Source: JABDKJ01 sp964609215
GTDB taxonomy: Bacteria > Bacteroidota > Bacteroidia > Flavobacteriales_D > JABDKJ01
Direction: 5' to 3'
Assembly (NCBI GenBank): GCA_964609215.1
Contig: CAZSQZ010000008.1
Coordinates: 62,001-126,000, forward strand
DNA length: 64,000 nucleotides
Position numbers and translations under genes: made by a program. Of the stretch, positions 60,568 through 64,000 are shown piece after piece. Every line of letters starts with the position of its first letter. The stretch's first letter is position 1. The notes below the pieces were generated by a model. It made no database searches and was not told the origin of the DNA. It worked only from the letters and a program-made list of their open reading frames with translations.

Positions 60568-60812
60568 CATTCATTCAGAACACGTTTTTCCATTTTTCTT
60601 AAACGCGATTTATTCTTTCCATCAATTCTCGCTGCAACTGCCCAAATTGCTGCAGGTAACCAACCCAAAATGGTGAGTTGAAGTATTAAGCAAAACAAAC
60701 CGGCAAGAATCTTTCCTCTAAGAAAAAAAGAAAGCCAAGGAAGTAATACGGCTATTAAAATCATACTTAAAAATCCGAAAATAATTCCTTGGCTAACATT
60801 ATTTATGACCAA
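60564..60812 (-). CDS. YqaE/Pmp3-family small membrane protein
   Basis: A protein of about 82 residues with two membrane helices of the Pmp3 type: IAVLLPWLSFFLRGKILAGL followed by FCLILQLTILGWLPAAIWAV, and a basic C-terminal tail (RIDGKNKSRLRKMEKR). A TTG at 60812 is the given start; the frame stays open upstream (LDTVGQAIINLVINNVSQGI) without an ATG, so the N-terminus may be longer. The family is linked to ion homeostasis and membrane stress. Confidence 0.75.
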   Translation of the reverse strand: MVINNVSQGIIFGFLSMILIAVLLPWLSFFLRGKILAGLFCLILQLTILGWLPAAIWAVAARIDGKNKSRLRKMEKRVLNEC

Positions 60813-60847
60813 GTTAATAATGGCTTGACCAACGGTATCTAAAGCTT

Positions 60848-61795
60848 CTAAAGAATGATTAATCGCTTAGATACTATTCCATAACTTCCTCGAATCTTAC
60901 ATATATATATTCCTGTTTCCAGTTGTTCATTTTCTATATTATTCAATCCTTGCGTTAAATTCATAGCGTAAACTTCTCTTCCTTTTAAATCATATATACT
61001 TAATTGAGCTTGTTCCTCAGAGACTATTGAAAATGCATCCTTTGCAGGGTTTGGGTAAATCTGAATGGTATTCAAAGAAATTTCCTCAAGACTTGTTGGT
61101 TCAGGAAGGCTAACAATATTATCAACGCAAAAATAGGCTGGTGTATTCATTCCATAAGCACCATTATCAGAAGAACTTAACGTAAACAAAAGACTATCCG
61201 CTAATCCCAGGCTTTCACAATTTACCTGGCTCCAATCTTCCAAAATAAAGTCCTGAGAATTGTCTGAAAAAGTATAGTCCGCCAACATTAAGGTAACTTC
61301 TTCTGAACCTAAAGAACCATCTAAATACTTCTGTATTTTCAATTGAAAAAAATCGGGATCATCTCCACTCTCACCACCAAACTTTTTTGCAAATGCATCT
61401 CCTTCCAACATTGAGAAATAAGGGTAAGCACCATTGCTAATTGAAACAGACTGTACTTCACTCCTTTGATCTAAACGCAAGATACTTCCTGAAAATGCAA
61501 AGGTAACCGCATAGTTTTCTGAATTGTCTCCAGAGCCTGCTCTTGACGCATATTGATTGCCCAAACCTGGTGTCATATTATCAGTTATGTTTGAAATAGC
61601 CCAACCAGACCAAAACATATACTGTTCATTAAAAGAGTTGAAAACGGATACATTATCGCATTCAAATTCTCCTGTAGGGCTGTTATTATTAAATGATTCT
61701 GACGTAAGTGTGATATTCTCAAAACCACAGTTTATTTGTCCCCAACTCACCTGCGCTAAAAATAACAGCACCGTATATATTCCTATTTTTCTCAT
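60848..61795 (-). CDS. DUF4465 protein with T9SS tail, probable cobalamin-binding surface protein (BtuH-like)
   Basis: A 315-residue secreted protein. The signal peptide is MRKIGIYTVLLFLAQVSWGQ, and residues ~22-235 form a DUF4465 domain (FECDNVSVFNSFNEQYMFWS, GLGNQYASRAGSGDNSENYA, TPAYFCVDNIVSLPEPT). The C-terminal ~75 residues are a T9SS sorting domain (IQIYPNPAKDAFSIVSEE, ending RLIIL). It overlaps the TonB receptor gene by ATGA and both follow a cobalamin riboswitch. I recall that DUF4465 proteins of gut Bacteroides (BtuH) bind vitamin B12 on the surface; here a T9SS tail replaces the lipid anchor. Confidence 0.8.
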   Translation of the reverse strand: MRKIGIYTVLLFLAQVSWGQINCGFENITLTSESFNNNSPTGEFECDNVSVFNSFNEQYMFWSGWAISNITDNMTPGLGNQYASRAGSGDNSENYAVTFAFSGSILRLDQRSEVQSVSISNGAYPYFSMLEGDAFAKKFGGESGDDPDFFQLKIQKYLDGSLGSEEVTLMLADYTFSDNSQDFILEDWSQVNCESLGLADSLLFTLSSSDNGAYGMNTPAYFCVDNIVSLPEPTSLEEISLNTIQIYPNPAKDAFSIVSEEQAQLSIYDLKGREVYAMNLTQGLNNIENEQLETGIYICKIRGSYGIVSKRLIIL

Positions 61796-63663
61796 TTCTT
61801 AAAAAGATTAGCTTTAATATTTAATGTATAATGTCTTCCTGGTAAAGGTCTGCGCTCTACCCTTTCATATCTTGTATTGAATGCATTCCGCATTGCAAAT
61901 TCTATTTCTATTGATGTATTTCCTATGTAATTTCTTTTTCCTAAAGCAAGATGAAACAGGGAATAATCGTCAATTTGGTAGAGCACTCCCCTGCTATCTG
62001 ATCTTATTTGGTAGATGCTTTCAATGGAGAACGTTCTCACTCTTAACTCATTTACTATTCCCAAAGCGAACCTTGGAGTATAAAGGATTTGATCTCCTTT
62101 TTCTATATCCGGTAATTCATGAGCATCTTGAAATTCGGATGAAATGAAAGAAGCTGAAACATCAAGCTTATTATGTGTTTTAGCACTAAAGCGAATAACT
62201 GTAGGTATTCTCAGATCCATTCCCATAGTTTTCACCTCATTTATATTTTGTGCGGACCATATAAAATTTTGAGGATTAAAATTCCAAAGAATCCAGTTTG
62301 TAGTTTCTCTAAGGTATAGAGATAGCTCAGGTTTGATAAGTGAACGACCCTTTCTTATTGCCTGTTGAATTTTGAGTTCAAATGAGTGTGCATTCTCCGT
62401 TTTCAAGTCACTATTTCCTCCAGGTCTCCAGTAAAGTTCGTTTAAACTTGGCAGACGAAAATTTCTTCCAGCTATAGCTGTAATGCGCAATGTTTTATCC
62501 AGTAGACAGCTATACTCAAACGAAAAAGAATGGTGTAACTCATCTTCCCATAATGTTCCCCAAATAATGGATGCCTGCGATTTTCTATTTTGCTTTACTA
62601 AGCGTAAATTATTCTCAAGAAGTTTTCTGCTAATGGTTTCGATATAGTTTTCACTTGATCCCTCTTGCTGGCTAAAAGACAAATTTCCAGAAATGCGTAA
62701 GTCTTCCTTTAGATGGGTTTCGTGTAATAGTCTAGCGTCATATTGCTCAAAATGGTTTAGTGCATCAATTGCGTTAAGTGAATCTATAAAGTGATTATCA
62801 TCGTTTGCATAAGCCAGTTGCAAAGCCACATGACCTTTGCGGTATGTATGTGTATACTTCAACTGACTTCTAATGAAATTATCAAATTGATGTGACTGAC
62901 TGGTATTTTGAAGTATATGAGGAGGTAATTGGCTATTTCTATCCTGCGTCCAGAAATGCGTCTCAATTTGATCTTTCTTTCCAAGTTGAAAATTTTGGAA
63001 AATTAATAGCCCCGTATAAGTGAACTTTGCGTGCCTCTGAAATAGGGCTACATCGTCATTGGGTATTCTAAAATTATTGAGTCCAGTTTTTCTAAAAGCC
63101 TTTATACTTCCAGTATAGGATTTAAAGCTGACATTCGCTTCTCCTTGTATGGTTTTGTGGTTAAAAGACTTTGATCCCAACAGCAGCGAAATACTATTTT
63201 CCTTATTCTCAGATGTGCTTACTATATTCAAATCTCCAGAAATCCCAACATTTGCTTTGTCTTCAGCGGTTGGTGAAATATTGATTTCTTCAAATAGATT
63301 AAATGGGACAAGCGAGGCATCCAATTGTCCCAGCATTGGACTATTGATAGAGATTCCATTCCACCTGACTGATAGTTGGGAGGAACTTCCACCTCTGTAA
63401 TTTAGAGTGCTTAAACTTTCAGGTCCGTTTGTTTTCAAGTTTACCCTTGCATCAAGAGCCGGGTTTTCTGAAATGCTACCAAAAGTCTTGTGCAGGTTAT
63501 CCAGATTGTAAAGTGAATCAATCACCTCAACCTCTGCTAAATGTACAGTATCCTTTTGAGCAAATGAACTCAAAGAAAGGCACAGCATTGCAAGCCATAT
63601 TGTTGCATATCTAAAAAACATTATGAACCTATCTGATTCTTTTTGTATTACACTCCTCATCAC
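61792..63663 (-). CDS. TonB-dependent receptor, probable cobalamin transporter (BtuB-like)
   Basis: A protein of 609-623 residues; an ATG at 63621 (MFFRYATIWLAMLCLSLSSF) gives a clean signal peptide and an ATG at 63663 adds 14 residues. The plug domain contains NPALDARVNLKTNGPESLST and LNYRGGSSSQLSVRWNGISI with INSPMLGQLDASLVP, and the barrel ends with GRHYTLNIKANLF. It lacks a carboxypeptidase-like N-terminal domain, as in BtuB. The cobalamin riboswitch upstream and the coupled DUF4465 gene indicate vitamin B12 uptake. Confidence 0.88.
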   Translation of the reverse strand: MMRSVIQKESDRFIMFFRYATIWLAMLCLSLSSFAQKDTVHLAEVEVIDSLYNLDNLHKTFGSISENPALDARVNLKTNGPESLSTLNYRGGSSSQLSVRWNGISINSPMLGQLDASLVPFNLFEEINISPTAEDKANVGISGDLNIVSTSENKENSISLLLGSKSFNHKTIQGEANVSFKSYTGSIKAFRKTGLNNFRIPNDDVALFQRHAKFTYTGLLIFQNFQLGKKDQIETHFWTQDRNSQLPPHILQNTSQSHQFDNFIRSQLKYTHTYRKGHVALQLAYANDDNHFIDSLNAIDALNHFEQYDARLLHETHLKEDLRISGNLSFSQQEGSSENYIETISRKLLENNLRLVKQNRKSQASIIWGTLWEDELHHSFSFEYSCLLDKTLRITAIAGRNFRLPSLNELYWRPGGNSDLKTENAHSFELKIQQAIRKGRSLIKPELSLYLRETTNWILWNFNPQNFIWSAQNINEVKTMGMDLRIPTVIRFSAKTHNKLDVSASFISSEFQDAHELPDIEKGDQILYTPRFALGIVNELRVRTFSIESIYQIRSDSRGVLYQIDDYSLFHLALGKRNYIGNTSIEIEFAMRNAFNTRYERVERRPLPGRHYTLNIKANLFKK

Positions 63664-63695
63664 TTATCCCGAGAACAAGGAATTTCAAATGTGAA

Positions 63696-63856
63696 TTGGC
63701 AGGTCTTCTGACTTACTCTTTCTTTAAACCTTCCCGCAAATAGCAGTGGTCTGATATTAAAGAATCTCTTCGAGCTTACAGCTGCGGGAACAGTTCTGGA
63801 TTTTCACCAAATTCCCTTTTAAATTTCATTGTGCGCAATGAAATCACCAAATTCTT
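63696..63856 (-). ncRNA. Cobalamin riboswitch
   Basis: On the minus strand the core motifs occur in order: AAAAGGGAA, GGTGAAAATCC, ACTGTTCCCGCAGCTGTAAG, CCACTG, GGGAAGG and the 3' B12 box AGTAAGTCAGAAGACCTGCC. A 5' stem with GATTTCATTG/CAATGAAATT precedes the core. The element ends about 33 bp before the 63663 start codon, so adenosyl- or methylcobalamin binding should repress translation or transcription of the BtuB-like and DUF4465 genes. Confidence 0.95.
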
Positions 63857-63923
63857 TGCAAGTATATTAAAATCAATTGCCAATTGAGAATTATAACACG
63901 TTTATAAAGGCCTCAAGCATCAA

Positions 63924-64000
63924 TTAATCTTCAGCATAACCGAGAACATTTTTAACCCGACCGACCTCTCCGCTTTCCAATTGCACTTTAATTCCATGAG
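63924..64000 (-). CDS. YwbE-family protein, 5' part beyond window
   Basis: Only the last 25 codons are visible: HGIKVQLESGEVGRVKNVLG followed by YAED and TAA. The H-G-I-K-V-x-L-E-x-G-E-V-G-R-V-K sequence is the conserved C-terminus of YwbE (DUF2196), a small protein of unknown function found in Bacteroidota and Firmicutes. It is on the same strand as, and upstream of, the B12 riboswitch; 67 bp separate them. Confidence 0.75.
   Translation of the reverse strand, partial: HGIKVQLESGEVGRVKNVLGYAED

Noticed and set aside
1..64000. CRISPR array, tRNA or rRNA genes, insertion sequences
   Set aside because: No regularly spaced direct repeats with unique spacers, no tRNA-like cloverleaf and no transposase were recognised by reading both strands.

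Overview
The window is AT-rich chromosomal DNA from a member of the Bacteroidota, most likely a Flavobacteriales-type organism. The evidence is a SusC/RagA TonB-dependent receptor, several secreted proteins with type IX secretion (T9SS) C-terminal sorting domains, TANNTTTG-type -7 promoter elements, a DUF1599-folP pair, a YebC of the MGRAFEFRKARKMKRW type and a BtuB-like receptor paired with a DUF4465 protein. No rRNA, tRNA, CRISPR array or insertion sequence was recognised.

Region 1 (1-9.8 kb) is cell-surface biology. A SusC receptor is truncated by the window edge and is preceded in the same operon by a secreted protein with three starch-binding-like repeats. A Schlafen/AlbA_2 protein, two T9SS-exported proteins (one with FG-GAP/ASPIC-UnbV features) and a porin-like barrel follow.

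Region 2 (about 9.81-30.34 kb) is a ~20.5 kb integrative element inserted at the 3' end of mnmE. An 18-bp sequence overlapping the mnmE stop codon recurs with 15/18 identity at the far end, and clusters of GGCAACAA repeats lie inside each end. Next to mnmE are a tyrosine integrase, excisionase-type helix-turn-helix proteins and a VirE_N/DUF3987 primase-like protein. The cargo is one long minus-strand cluster: an XRE regulator, a prokaryotic Argonaute (pAgo) that appears catalytically dead, a Fur-family regulator whose start overlaps the Argonaute stop (ATGA), then heavy-metal efflux genes (small His/Cys-rich protein, CzcA fused to a TolC-like channel, CzcB, an isoprenylcysteine methyltransferase-like protein, a CadA/ZntA ATPase). 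A ~1 kb gene-free stretch of nested hairpins sharing a GGGTTGGC motif, a DUF6943-like gene, a conserved unknown protein and an SNase-type nuclease complete it. I see no relaxase or conjugation apparatus.

Region 3 (30.3-53.3 kb) is mostly core genome: mnmE, sucD, three tandem outer-membrane barrel paralogues (one frameshifted), fabG, a large membrane protein, a prohibitin, a TSUP transporter, yebC, a PaaG-like enoyl-CoA hydratase, folP, a T9SS lamin-tail protein, and ruvX-def-TPR opposite dapD-tsaC-cca. Within it lies an MBOAT acyltransferase/DltD-like pair followed by an overlapping 38-residue membrane microprotein ending in a tyrosine-containing hexapeptide. This looks like a Gram-negative counterpart of the DltB-DltD-DltX acyl-shuttle system.

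Region 4 (53.4-64 kb) begins with small hypothetical membrane and secreted proteins, including one that fuses a cytoplasmic-type domain to an internal signal peptide. It continues with an amidohydrolase, an FkbM methyltransferase and miaA. It ends with a cobalamin-riboswitch-controlled operon (BtuB-like receptor plus a DUF4465 protein with a T9SS tail) and the 3' end of a YwbE-family gene.

The two points I would pursue first are the Argonaute-Fur-metal efflux island targeting mnmE and the unannotated DltX-like microprotein.
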